A stretch of 64,000 nucleotides of DNA from Rhizobiales bacterium Y(2018). Its GTDB lineage: Bacteria > Pseudomonadota > Alphaproteobacteria > Rhizobiales > Aestuariivirgaceae. A program made the position numbers and the translations under genes. Below are positions 46,514-55,260 of this stretch, piece after piece (the stretch's first letter is position 1; each line of letters starts with the position of its first letter). The notes under the pieces are model-generated. The model saw only the letters and a list, made by a program, of their open reading frames with translations, had not been told where the DNA came from and did no database searches. Location: assembly GCA_005502925.1 (NCBI GenBank), contig SCPD01000023.1:1-64000 (forward strand), given 5' to 3'.

Positions 46514-47719
46514 CTACAGCACTTCGTCGAGATCGGCGCACAGATCTTCGGCGTCCTCGAGCCCGATCGAGAAGCGGAAGACGCCGTCGCCGGCAAAATC
46601 GCGATAGCGCTTGAGGAGCTCACCCTCGTGGCGGAAGGTCGAGCGCATCAGGGCGTCGGTCGGGATCCAATAGACGAGGCTGCGGTGATGGCCGAGCGAC
46701 ACGGCATAGTGGATGACCTCGAGCTTCTCGACCATGCGTTTGGCGAGCGCCGCGCCGTCGGCGACCCGGAAGGTCATCATGCCGGAGAAGTTCTTCATCT
46801 GGCGGCGCGCCAGCTCATGCTGGGGATGCGAGGCGAGGCCCGGATAGAAGACCCGCGTCACTTTTTTGTGTCCTTCGAGGAACCTGGCGACGGCGAGTGC
46901 GGTCTCCTCATGGGCGCGCATGCGGATCGGCAGGGTCGCGGCACCGCGCAGGATGAGCCAGGCATTGAAAGGTGACAGCACGCCGCCATAATGCACGGTG
47001 GCTTCGAGATTGAGCGCCTCGAGATCGGCCTTGCGGCCGAGCACGCAGCCGCCCATCGCATCGCCATGGCCGCCGATATATTTGGTCAGCGAATGCACCA
47101 CGAAATCAGCGCCGAGCTCAAGCGGCCGCGTGCCTATGGGTGACGCGAAGGTCGAATCGACGGCGACGTCGCGCACCCCTTTGGCGCGCGCCAGACGGGC
47201 GAGGGCGGCGATATCGGCGAGCCGCATGATCGGATTGGCCGGCGTCTCGATCCACATCATGCGTGTGTTGGGCCGGATGGAACGCTCCACCATGTCGAGA
47301 TCCGACATGTCGACCGGTGTCACCTCGATGCCGAAGCGGGGCAGGCTGTCGCGCACGAGTTCCGCGGTGCCGACATAATTGGTGTCGGAAATGACGAGAT
47401 GGTCACCCTGGCTAAGCCGCCCGAGGAGCAGTGCGCTCGAAGCCGCCATGCCGGAAGCGTAACATTGGCAGGCTTCGGCGCCTTCGAGGGCGGAAAGCTT
47501 GTCTTCGAGCTGCTTGACGGTCGGATTGGAGACGCGCGCATAGACGAAGCCCTCATAGCTGTCGCGGTTGCGGGCCGAGAAGCCTGCAACCTCGGTCGGC
47601 GCGAAAGTCGACGACATCACGAGATTGGGCGAGGATGCCCGGCTCACCGGATCAACGGCTTCGCCCGCATGGATGGCGGTGGTCCTTATCCCCTTTTGCC
47701 GGTTGGTAATTCTGTCCAT
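46514..47719 (-). CDS. Trans-sulfuration family PLP enzyme
   Basis: Cystathionine gamma-synthase/methionine gamma-lyase-type enzyme of 401 residues. YARVSNPTVKQLEDKLSALEGAEACQCYASGMAA, read as two adjoining family blocks, is typical; the PLP lysine is in HSLTKYIGGHGD. The 47719 ATG follows GAGGG on the minus strand and is chosen over an upstream in-frame start. The reaction is uncertain: O-succinylhomoserine sulfhydrylase, cystathionine lyase and methionine gamma-lyase share these motifs. Convergent with the amino-acid importer, which hints at a sulfur amino acid substrate. Confidence 0.85.
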   Translation of the reverse strand: MDRITNRQKGIRTTAIHAGEAVDPVSRASSPNLVMSSTFAPTEVAGFSARNRDSYEGFVYARVSNPTVKQLEDKLSALEGAEACQCYASGMAASSALLLGRLSQGDHLVISDTNYVGTAELVRDSLPRFGIEVTPVDMSDLDMVERSIRPNTRMMWIETPANPIMRLADIAALARLARAKGVRDVAVDSTFASPIGTRPLELGADFVVHSLTKYIGGHGDAMGGCVLGRKADLEALNLEATVHYGGVLSPFNAWLILRGAATLPIRMRAHEETALAVARFLEGHKKVTRVFYPGLASHPQHELARRQMKNFSGMMTFRVADGAALAKRMVEKLEVIHYAVSLGHHRSLVYWIPTDALMRSTFRHEGELLKRYRDFAGDGVFRFSIGLEDAEDLCADLDEVL

Positions 47720-47766
47720 GGAATTGCCCTCACTATGTACAAGCTGTAACAGGACCCGGTGGGGGA

Positions 47767-50508
47767 ATGCGACTCGTTTATGGGGATCGGCCAATCGTGC
47801 CCGGAAAGGCGCCACGTTCCATGTCCTGGCAGGACCGTCAACCTGAGCCGGCTGAGAAACCTAAGCCGCGTCTCAGGCCGAATGTCTTTGCGCGGATGGC
47901 GCGCTTCTGCTTCCGCCACGGGCTGATCATCATCGCCGCCTGGATGGCGCTCGCCATCCCGGCCCTCGTCTTTGCCGTGACGGCGATGCAGATCCAGATC
48001 CAGGATCAGGTTCTGGTCACCGACAACTCGGCGGTCGGCGAGGAGCAGAGCCGGCTCGCCGCCGAGTTCCCCGAGCCCAGCGAAAGCATCGTCGCCGTCA
48101 TCGACAGCAAAGACCCGAAACTGGCGCGCAGCGGCGCCGAGCGCATGGCGGCCCGCATGGCCGAGCAGACCAATGTATTCCGCAATGTCTTCGCGCCCGG
48201 CACCGGCCGCTTCTTCGACGACACCGGCGTGCTCTATCTGAACGAGGAGGGGGTGAGCGCCATGGCGGCGCGTATCGCGCGCTCGGCGCCGCTGTTCCAG
48301 GCGCTCTCGATATCGCCCAATCTCACCGGCCTCGCGGTGCTCGCCGACCAGGTCGCCCGGGTCGCCGCGGAAGGCCGTTCACCCGAAGTGGTTGCCGCTC
48401 TCTTCAATGACGCCGCCAAGACGGTCCAGGCACAGGTCGCCGGCCAGCGCCGCGATCTCGACTGGCCGTCGCTGATCGAGCACGGCGTCACCATCGAGAG
48501 TCCGCGCTGGTATGTGCTGTCCTATCCGATGGCCAATGGCGATGCCGATCCGGCGCGCCACGCGGTCGAAGAGGCGCGCCGCCTCGCCGATCTCACCCAA
48601 ACCGAATTCGGCGGCCGCATCTCGGTGCAGCTCACCGGCAGGCCGGTGCTGCGCGCCATGGCGCCGCCGCTCGACATCCGTGTTCTGCTTCTGCCGTCAC
48701 TGCTCTCGGGCATCGTGCTCCTGGTGATTCTGGGTTTCGGCCTGTCGCGCTTCGGTGCGGTGATGACCGTGCTGATGATGGCGGCGATCACCTTTGTCAT
48801 CACCACCGCATTGGCGCTCGCCGTGCTGGGCGCCTTTGACAGGGTCAGCCTGACCTATCCGGTGCTGTTCTCAGGCGTGATCAGCATCACCACGATCTGC
48901 CTGATCCTGCGCGCCGAGGAGGCGGAGCAGTGCGGCAGTGGAAGGCTGGCCGCGGCGATGCTCGCGGCGCAGGCCATGGGTCTGCCGATGCTCGCCTGGC
49001 TCGCCGGAATTTCCGCCACCGGCCTTGCTCTCTATGGCAGCCCCTTCGTGGCGTTGCAGAAGCTCGCCATCATCCTCGCCATCATGAGCGCCGTCATTTT
49101 CGTCGCGGCGATGACCTTGTTGCCGGCCTTCCTGTCGCTGCTCAAGCCGCGCTTCCATGACGAGACGGAGGAGGACGAGCGGGTTCACTGGCTCGACAAT
49201 GTGATGGCGAAGCCACCCTCTTATGGCTGGTGGTCGTTGCGCCGCGGCCTCGCAGCGACACTGATCGCGGTCGCCGTGCTCTGCGCCTCGCTGGCGCCGG
49301 CCTTGCATTTCGAGAGCCCGACGGAGGTCACACGCGGCGGCACGAGCGCCGCCGAACGCCTGTTCCGCGATTTGTCGGCGCAGGAGCCTTCGCTCCTCGC
49401 CTCCGCCCAGATCCTGGCGGAGGCTGGCGATCCGGCGCGTATCCTGGTGCGCCGGCTCTCGACCTTGCCGCAGGTCGAAAGCATACGCTGGGTCGAAACC
49501 TTCCTGCCGCCGGCCGAGGCCGAAAAACGCGCCATACTGGCGCGGCTCCAGGGCGCTTTTCCACGCAGCACCACCGCCGTTTCCGACATCCCAGACGATC
49601 TGCTGCGCGCTGAATTCGTGAAGCTTCAGGACGGCCTGCAGCGCATCGCCGCCGAACCCAAGGCGACGCCGGAACTGGCGCAGGCCGCCAATGAGCTGCG
49701 CCGCAGCCTGCTGCTGCTCGACGGCAATGGCATCGCCGATCCGCAGGCGCTGCGCCAGCTCGAGCGCACCTTCTTCGTCCGCCTGCAGGTGCTGCTCGAC
49801 CGCATCGACCGTCTGACGCATCTCGATCCGCTCACCGTCGACCGGCTCGATCCGGCGATCCACCGCCAATATGTCTCGCGCACCGGCCTGTGGCGCATCG
49901 AGGTGCAGCCGCGCCGGCCCGACGATATCGAATCCTTCGCCGCCGCCCTGCGCAGCGTGACGCCCGCCGCCGCCGGCGCCGCTCTCGTCCAGGCCGACCG
50001 GCTCGCCGTCATGCGTGCCGCCATCCCGTCCTATGTCGGGGCGTGGACGCTGCTCATCGTCCTCCTGCCGCCGCTTCTTTTCCTTAGCCTGCGCAAGGCG
50101 ATGCGCATCCTGCTGCCGGTCGTCACCGCGACGCTCCTGGCGCTCGGCGTCACCGCGATGATGGGATCGCATCTCTACCCCGAGAGTATCGCCGTCTTCG
50201 TGCTGCTGCTGTGCTTCACGCTCGGCGCCGCGATTCTCGCCGAGGCCTGGTACAATGCCCAGCCCAATGGCCAATGGCCGCAGGCGTCGTCGCGCCCGCG
50301 TGCTCTTTTGCTCGCGGCCTTCCTGGTGCTCGCCGCCTTTGCGCCCCTGGTGCTCTCACCCTTGCCGGCGGTGCAGCAATTCGGCGTCCTGCTGCTCATC
50401 GCGATGGGGCTGAGTCTCGTCGCGCTCTTCGTGCTCCTGCCGCAATTGCGGGTGTGGACGGCGCCGCGGCGCCGCCGTGACGAGGACGAAGAGGAAGAAG
50501 AGTACTGA
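47767..50508 (+). CDS. HpnN-like MMPL/RND lipid transporter
   Basis: Large inner-membrane protein of 913 residues built as two repeats, each with one helix, a long periplasmic loop and five more helices (first anchor near LIIIAAWMALAIPALVFAV; helix bundles at about 305-465 and 755-900). The segment TNVFRNVFAPGTGRFFDDTGVLYL resembles HpnN, which moves hopanoids to the outer membrane. The start at 47767 has GGGGGA just upstream; ATG 47821 is an alternative. An acidic tail (DEDEEEEEY) ends the protein. No other hopanoid gene is in the window, though dxs lies 2.6 kb downstream, so the lipid is unproven. Confidence 0.82.
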   Translation: MRLVYGDRPIVPGKAPRSMSWQDRQPEPAEKPKPRLRPNVFARMARFCFRHGLIIIAAWMALAIPALVFAVTAMQIQIQDQVLVTDNSAVGEEQSRLAAEFPEPSESIVAVIDSKDPKLARSGAERMAARMAEQTNVFRNVFAPGTGRFFDDTGVLYLNEEGVSAMAARIARSAPLFQALSISPNLTGLAVLADQVARVAAEGRSPEVVAALFNDAAKTVQAQVAGQRRDLDWPSLIEHGVTIESPRWYVLSYPMANGDADPARHAVEEARRLADLTQTEFGGRISVQLTGRPVLRAMAPPLDIRVLLLPSLLSGIVLLVILGFGLSRFGAVMTVLMMAAITFVITTALALAVLGAFDRVSLTYPVLFSGVISITTICLILRAEEAEQCGSGRLAAAMLAAQAMGLPMLAWLAGISATGLALYGSPFVALQKLAIILAIMSAVIFVAAMTLLPAFLSLLKPRFHDETEEDERVHWLDNVMAKPPSYGWWSLRRGLAATLIAVAVLCASLAPALHFESPTEVTRGGTSAAERLFRDLSAQEPSLLASAQILAEAGDPARILVRRLSTLPQVESIRWVETFLPPAEAEKRAILARLQGAFPRSTTAVSDIPDDLLRAEFVKLQDGLQRIAAEPKATPELAQAANELRRSLLLLDGNGIADPQALRQLERTFFVRLQVLLDRIDRLTHLDPLTVDRLDPAIHRQYVSRTGLWRIEVQPRRPDDIESFAAALRSVTPAAAGAALVQADRLAVMRAAIPSYVGAWTLLIVLLPPLLFLSLRKAMRILLPVVTATLLALGVTAMMGSHLYPESIAVFVLLLCFTLGAAILAEAWYNAQPNGQWPQASSRPRALLLAAFLVLAAFAPLVLSPLPAVQQFGVLLLIAMGLSLVALFVLLPQLRVWTAPRRRRDEDEEEEEY

Positions 50509-50532
50509 TTCCGTCGATCGGGATTGGAAATG

Positions 50533-51461
50533 TCAGGCCGCCCGTGTCTCCACCTCGATCGTCACATGCGACAGATCATGGATATGGGCGAGCTTGTCGC
50601 GATAGAACGCTGGCGGCTTGGGCTCCGCCGAGAGGATCGCGACGATGGCGCCATGATGGCCGGGGCCGAGCCGCCAGACATGCAGGTCGGTGATCTTTTC
50701 CCGCTCGTTCTCGATGGTGCCGCGGATCTCGTCGGGCAGGTCCTCGCCGACCGGCAGATAATCGACGAGCAGCCGCCTGAATCGCGGATGAGGCCCCAGG
50801 ACCAGCGCGCGATCACCAGGGCGCCGACGATTCCCATGGCCGGATCGAGCCACAGGCAGCCATAGAGGCTGCCGGTGAGGAGGGCGACGATGGCGAGCAC
50901 CGATGTCAGCCCGTCGGCCAGCACATGCATGTAAGCGGCGCGCAGATTGTTGTCGCCGCCATGATGGTCGTGGTGATCGTGGCCGTGATCATGATGGTGG
51001 TGGTGACGATGATCGCCGCTGAGCAGCCAGGCGCTGGCGAGATTGACGATGAGGCCGACCACCGCGACGACGATCGCCTGGTTGAAGTCGATCGGCACGG
51101 GTGCTGTGAGGCGCAGGACACTTTCCCAGCCGATCATCAGCGCGATGAGCGCCAGGACGACGGCGCTGGCGAAGCCGGCGAGCTCGCCGAGCTTGCCGGT
51201 GCCGAAGGTGAAGCGGCGGTTCAGGGCATTCTTGCGGGCGTAGTAATAAGCGAGCGCCGTGATCAGCATCGCGGCCGCATGGGTGGCCATGTGCCAGCCA
51301 TCGGCGACCAGCGCCATCGAGCCGAAGATCGTGCCGGCGGTGATCTCCACCACCATCATCGTCGCGGTGAGCGCAATCACCAGCCAGGTGCGCTTCTCGT
51401 TGCGGGCATGACCGTGGCCTAGAAAAACATGGGTGTGGCCGGGTTCGGAGGCGATCGTCAT
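50533..51461 (-). pseudogene. dmeF: dmeF cation-diffusion-facilitator, frameshifted
   Basis: Cobalt/nickel-class cation exporter broken by a frameshift. The first frame (from 51461) gives a normal CDF start, DGWHMATHA with its metal ligands, a His-rich cytoplasmic loop of DHRHHHHHDHGHDHHDHH and HVLADGLTSV, up to WGLIRDSG. At about 50772-50782 the sense continues in another frame (50533-50853) with LLVDYLPVGEDLPDEI, then ITDLHVWRLGPGHHGAIV, the DmeF C-terminal metal domain. A one-base deletion within GGCGGCTG explains it. Sequencing error is possible, but if real the C-terminal dimerisation domain is lost. Overlaps dmeR by four bases. Confidence 0.85.
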
Positions 51462-51733
51462 TTGAGATAGGTCCGGACGACCTCGATGAGCTCGGCGGCG
51501 CCTTTGGCATATTCGGACTGCGGCTGCTTATCAGGGTCGATGATGTGGTTGCGGATATGGTCTTCGAGGATTTCGGCGGTGAGCCCGTTGACGGCGCCGC
51601 GCATCGAGGCGGCGAGCATGAGCACGTCGGTGCAGCCGAGCTCGGCCTCGAGCGCCCGCTCCAGCGCTTCCGCCTGGCCCTTGATGCGGCGCACCCGCGC
51701 CATCAGCCGCGTCTTGTCCTTGACGGTATGCAT
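51458..51733 (-). CDS. dmeR: DmeR metal-responsive repressor (CsoR/RcnR family)
   Basis: A 91-residue all-helical repressor that releases DNA on binding cobalt or nickel. The RcnR-type ligand set is present: His2, Cys34 in ELGCTDVLM, and His59 and His63 in EDHIRNHII, which distinguishes it from copper-sensing CsoR and formaldehyde-sensing FrmR. The stop overlaps the dmeF start by four bases, the known dmeRF arrangement of alphaproteobacteria. A G-tract operator candidate lies just upstream. Confidence 0.93.
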   Translation of the reverse strand: MHTVKDKTRLMARVRRIKGQAEALERALEAELGCTDVLMLAASMRGAVNGLTAEILEDHIRNHIIDPDKQPQSEYAKGAAELIEVVRTYLK

Positions 51734-51750
51734 GAGTCCTCCGTCTAAAA

Positions 51751-51774
51751 TATAGGGTAGGGGGTTATCTTATA
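51751..51774. promoter_or_regulatory. Candidate DmeR operator
   Basis: Upstream of dmeR is TATAGGGTAGGGGGTTATCTTATA, written here as TATAGGGTA-GGGGG-TTATCTTATA: a run of G flanked by A/T-rich arms. RcnR/DmeR-type repressors recognise G/C tracts inside short inverted repeats, so autorepression from this site is likely. Arms are imperfect and the call rests on position and composition. Confidence 0.5.
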
Positions 51775-52230
51775 TCCGTCATAAAGTCAAACCTCCTCCC
51801 TTTGGGCAGGCGTCGTGAGGAGGGATGAAAGTCGTGATGCAAGAGGGCCCTCGCAGGACGGCGATCAGGCAAGGGCCCTCGAGGCGCCAGGGATCTTACC
51901 GGGGGCATGTGGTCAATCCCCGGGCATCAAAGAACTACTCTAGGTAAATTTAAATGCAATGATCTATTGGATGATGGGCTGTGCATGAAAGCCTGGGTTT
52001 TGGTCTGAGAAACGAAATGACTCTCCCTAGAGCCCTTCCCGTTTTGATCGAATCGTTTCGTTTCGATCAAAACGGGAAAAAGGGCTCGAATCCATATGAT
52101 CTGGAGCGCTTCCTTATCGCCAAAGTCGAGCAACTTTGGCGGGAAGCGCTCTAGGATACTCGAATTTGCGCTGGTCAATCTTAGGTGGTCGATATAGCGT
52201 CGCCGCGAGAATCTTTTTGAGAGGGCCATA
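51775..52230. other. Intergenic region with a long hairpin
   Basis: No gene is supported between dmeR and the Ala/Gly-rich secreted protein. A long hairpin lies at 52030-52087: CCCGTTTTGATCGAA (52038-52052) pairs perfectly with 52062-52076 across a nine-base loop, and GAGCCCTT (52030-52037) with 52080-52087. It resembles dispersed rhizobial palindromes and could end a transcript from either side. A further palindrome follows at 52105-52150. Confidence 0.6.
52105..52150. repeat. Palindromic repeat, copy 1 of an inverted pair
   Basis: Imperfect palindrome opening with AGCGCTTCC and closing with GGAAGCGCT, with inner arms CCAAAGT and ACTTTGG. Its reverse complement matches the element at 53079-53122 on the other side of the 52231-53019 gene at about 42 of 44 bases by eye, so the gene lies between two inverted copies. 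Confidence 0.75.
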
Positions 52231-53019
52231 ATGAAGCAGCTTCCCCGTTTCACCTTCGTCGTTCTTCCGCTTGCAGCGTTGCTGGTGGCGGCGCCATCGC
52301 TTTTGAAGAGCGGTAAACTGGTGTCTTATGACCAGGCCTATGCCGACAAGGGCGGTAATGGAAACGGCGGCGGGAATGGCGGTGGCGGAAATGGCAATGG
52401 CGGCGGCAGTGCGAATGGCGGTGGGAACGCCGGCAAAGGTGCCGCCGGCGGCGATAATCGAGGTCAGGGCAAGTCCGCCAATGCGGGGAAAGGCAGCGTA
52501 TCGAGCCAGCTCGGCGCGTTGAACGCGGCCCATGCCTCACCGAAAGCTCTGGCGAAGGCGGCGCCCAATTCGCGCGTCGGCAAGATAGCCGCTTACCAAG
52601 CGGCGTCGGAAGCCGCGGTCGCGGCTGGTGAAGACGCCTCCGCGGCGATCGATGCAGCGATTGCGGCAAGCCCGGCGGCCCAGGCGGCTATCACTACATC
52701 GGATCAAGCCGATGCCGAACTCGAGACAGCCAATCAGGCGCTCGCCGACCTGCAGAAAGATCCAGACGCGACGCCGGAAGCGATTGCTGCCGCGAAGCAG
52801 TCCGCGGAGGATGCGGCGACGGCCGCCGCCGAGGCCCAGAAAGCTGAGGACCAGGCGAAGGCCGACGCGGTAGCCGCCGATCCGGCTGCACAGGAAGCGC
52901 TGGCGGCGGCCCAGGCGGCCGCGAAGGCCGAGATGGATGCACTCAATGCCGCGGCAAATAAGACACCTGTCAGCGCGGAGACGAAAGCCGCTCTGGACGC
53001 GCTTCTGGCCGGCAAGTAA
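52231..53019 (+). CDS. Gly/Asn- and Ala-rich secreted protein of unknown function
   Basis: A 262-residue product I do not recognise as a characterised family. A signal peptide (KQLPRFTFVVLPLAALLVAA) is followed by a Gly/Asn-rich stretch at about 42-80 (GNGGGNGGGGNGNGGGS), a block reading SSQLGALNAAHASPKALAKA-APNSRVGKIAAY at about 90-122, and an Ala-rich, acidic helical region (about 125-255) likely to form a coiled coil. The LGALNAAHAS...NSRVG block recurs in unannotated alphaproteobacterial proteins as far as I recall. Low sequence complexity limits function calls; an envelope or extracellular role is likely. It sits alone between inverted repeats. Confidence 0.8.
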   Translation: MKQLPRFTFVVLPLAALLVAAPSLLKSGKLVSYDQAYADKGGNGNGGGNGGGGNGNGGGSANGGGNAGKGAAGGDNRGQGKSANAGKGSVSSQLGALNAAHASPKALAKAAPNSRVGKIAAYQAASEAAVAAGEDASAAIDAAIAASPAAQAAITTSDQADAELETANQALADLQKDPDATPEAIAAAKQSAEDAATAAAEAQKAEDQAKADAVAADPAAQEALAAAQAAAKAEMDALNAAANKTPVSAETKAALDALLAGK

Positions 53020-53078
53020 CGAGCTCTTTCACCGCGATTCTGCGGCGATTGCGGTCATGACGCAGTCGCCGTTTTAGC

Positions 53079-53122
53079 GCGCTTCCCGCCAAAGTTGCTC
53101 GACTTGGCGATAAAGAAGCGCT
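53079..53122. repeat. Palindromic repeat, copy 2 of an inverted pair
   Basis: Element GCGCTTCCCGCCAAAG...AGAAGCGCT, the near-exact reverse complement of 52105-52150 (differences: one T missing in the TTTGG arm and one base change in AAGG). It lies just beyond the stop of the secreted protein and before the convergent dxs gene, and may act as a two-way terminator. Confidence 0.75.
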
Positions 53123-53143
53123 CAAGATTATTTGTATTCGCGA

Positions 53144-55072
53144 TCAGGCCAAGGTCTTGAAATCCAGGCCGCGGGTGGGCTCGCCCAGCGCCGCCAGAAC
53201 TTCGGCGACGATCGACTTCTCGGTCAGGCCGGCATCCTCATACTGCTCCTTGGGCGTCGCATGCGAGACGAAGCGGTCGGGCAGATAGATGGTGCGGACA
53301 TGGCAGTCGCTGTTGAACAGATTGGCGCGCGCCAGATAATGCAGCACCTGCGTCCCGAAGCCGCCAATGGCGCCTTCCTCGACCGTCACCAGCACCTCAT
53401 GGCCATGCACCAGCCGGCGGACCAGATCCTCATCGAGAGGTTTGGCGAAGCGCGCATCGGCGACCGTCGCCGGCAAGCCTAAGCTCTGCAGCTGGTCGGC
53501 CGCCTTGAGACATTCCTGCAGCCGCGCGCCGAAGGAAAGCAGCGCGATCTTGCTGCCTTCGCGCAGGATCCGGCCGCGGCCGATTTCGAGCGGCACGCCT
53601 TCTTCGGGCATGTCGACACCGACGCCTTCGCCGCGCGGATAGCGGAAGGCCGAAGGCCGGTCGTCGATCGCGACGGCGGTCGCCACCATATGGACGAGCT
53701 CGGCCTCGTCCGCCGCCGCCATGACGACGAAATCGGGCAGGCAGGAGAGATAGCCGATGTCGAAGCTGCCGGCATGCGTCGCGCCATCCTGGCCGACGAG
53801 CCCGGCGCGGTCGATGGCGAAGCGCACCGGCAGCCGTTGCAGCGCCACGTCATGCACGACCTGATCGTAGGCGCGCTGCAGGAAGGTGGAATAGATGGCG
53901 CAGAAGGGCTTGAAGCCCTCGACCGCGAGCCCGGCGGCGAAGGTGACGGCATGCTGCTCGGCGATGCCGACATCGAACATGCGGGTTGGGAAGCGCTCGG
54001 CGAATTTGTCGAGGCCGGTGCCGGACGGCATGGCGGCGGTGATGCCGACGATCTTGTCGTCCTTCTCGCCATGGGCGATCAGCGCCTTGGCGAAGACCGA
54101 GGTATAAGTGGGCGCGTTGGAGACGCTTTTCGCCATTTCGCGGGTGGCGGGATCGAATTTCGAGACGGCGTGGTATTTTTCCCGGTCCGGCTTGGCGAAG
54201 GGATGCCCCTTGCCCTTTTCCGTCACCACATGGACGAGCACCGGGCCAAGCTGCTCGGCGTCGCGCACATTCTGCAGGATGGGCACCAGCGTATCGATAT
54301 TGTGCCCGTCGATGGGCCCGACATAATAGAAGCCGAGCTCCTCGAACAAGGTGCCCCCGGTCAGCATGCCGCGCGCATATTCATCCGCCCGCTGAGCGGC
54401 GGTGCGCAAGGTGCGCGGGAACTTCATGGCGAGCTGCTTGGCGATATCGCGCAGCGACAGGAAGGGCCGCGACGAGACGAGCCAGGAGAGATAGTTGGTC
54501 AGCGCCCCGACGGCGGGGGCGATCGACATGCCATTGTCGTTGAGGACGACAATGAGGCGGGTGTCGAGGGCGCCCGCATTGTTCATCGCCTCATAGGCCA
54601 TGCCGGCGCTCATGGCGCCGTCGCCGATGACGCAGACGACGTGGTTGTCCTCCTGCTTCATGTCGCGCGCCACGGCCATGCCGAGGCCGGCCGAGATCGA
54701 GGTCGAGCTGTGGGCGGCGCCGAAGGGGTCATATTCGCTTTCGCTGCGCTTGGTGAAGCCATAGAGACCGTCGCGCTGGCGGATCTGGCGGATGCGGTCG
54801 CGCCGGCCGGTGAGGATCTTGTGCGGATAGGTCTGGTGGCTGACGTCCCAGATCAGCCGGTCCTTGGGCGTATTGAACACATAGTGCAACGCCACGGTGA
54901 GCTCGATGACGCCGAGCCCGGCGCCGAAATGGCCGCCCGTCTTGGCAGCAGCGGCGATCGTTTCGGCCCGGAGTTCCTCGGCGACCTGGCGCAGTTGCTG
55001 AGGGTTCAGCCTGCGCAGCGCCGCCGGATCGTTAACGCTGTCGAGCAGGGGGGTATGATCGTTTTTGGTCAT
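53144..55072 (-). CDS. dxs: 1-deoxy-D-xylulose-5-phosphate synthase
   Basis: Thiamine-diphosphate enzyme joining pyruvate and glyceraldehyde 3-phosphate in the first step of the MEP isoprenoid pathway. The 642 residues show the cofactor motif [18 protein letters not shown], the HGEKD-containing central region and the transketolase-like second half with [18 protein letters not shown] and the C-terminal domain. Length is normal. It is divergent from oppA. Isoprenoid supply would also feed the hopanoid-type lipids implied by the HpnN-like gene. Confidence 0.96.
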   Translation of the reverse strand: MTKNDHTPLLDSVNDPAALRRLNPQQLRQVAEELRAETIAAAAKTGGHFGAGLGVIELTVALHYVFNTPKDRLIWDVSHQTYPHKILTGRRDRIRQIRQRDGLYGFTKRSESEYDPFGAAHSSTSISAGLGMAVARDMKQEDNHVVCVIGDGAMSAGMAYEAMNNAGALDTRLIVVLNDNGMSIAPAVGALTNYLSWLVSSRPFLSLRDIAKQLAMKFPRTLRTAAQRADEYARGMLTGGTLFEELGFYYVGPIDGHNIDTLVPILQNVRDAEQLGPVLVHVVTEKGKGHPFAKPDREKYHAVSKFDPATREMAKSVSNAPTYTSVFAKALIAHGEKDDKIVGITAAMPSGTGLDKFAERFPTRMFDVGIAEQHAVTFAAGLAVEGFKPFCAIYSTFLQRAYDQVVHDVALQRLPVRFAIDRAGLVGQDGATHAGSFDIGYLSCLPDFVVMAAADEAELVHMVATAVAIDDRPSAFRYPRGEGVGVDMPEEGVPLEIGRGRILREGSKIALLSFGARLQECLKAADQLQSLGLPATVADARFAKPLDEDLVRRLVHGHEVLVTVEEGAIGGFGTQVLHYLARANLFNSDCHVRTIYLPDRFVSHATPKEQYEDAGLTEKSIVAEVLAALGEPTRGLDFKTLA

Positions 55073-55161
55073 TTGCCGACTTCATAATCGGGGGGTGCCG
55101 GCCACGCAATTCAAATTGTTTGACGCCTGGATATTGAACTTTCGACCACTATTACAGGACA

Positions 55162-55190
55162 TGGGACAAAGCCGTGGGCGATGCTATAGT
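55162..55190 (+). promoter_or_regulatory. Candidate sigma70 promoter of oppA
   Basis: TGGGAC (55162-55167) and TATAGT (55185-55190) are separated by 17 bases, a reasonable housekeeping promoter about 70 bases before the oppA start. The -35 is one or two bases from consensus, so the call is tentative. A strong ribosome site, GGGAGGAA, precedes the ATG at 55261. Confidence 0.4.
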
Positions 55191-55260
55191 GCGCCCCGTC
55201 TGGACCGACGGCTTTTGGCAATTCTGCCCTTAACGGAGCCGTCAACATGGGAGGAACTAG

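Noticed and set aside
48871-50274. A 467-codon minus-strand open frame opposite the HpnN-like gene.
   Set aside because: Translation is Gln/Arg/Gly-rich without motifs, while the plus strand has the full MMPL pattern.
51775-52230. Small RNA gene suggested by the long hairpins.
   Set aside because: The hairpins look like dispersed repeats; no promoter or terminator pair defines a transcript.
53690-55087. A 465-codon plus-strand open frame opposite dxs.
   Set aside because: dxs is unambiguous on the minus strand; the opposite frame has no domain.
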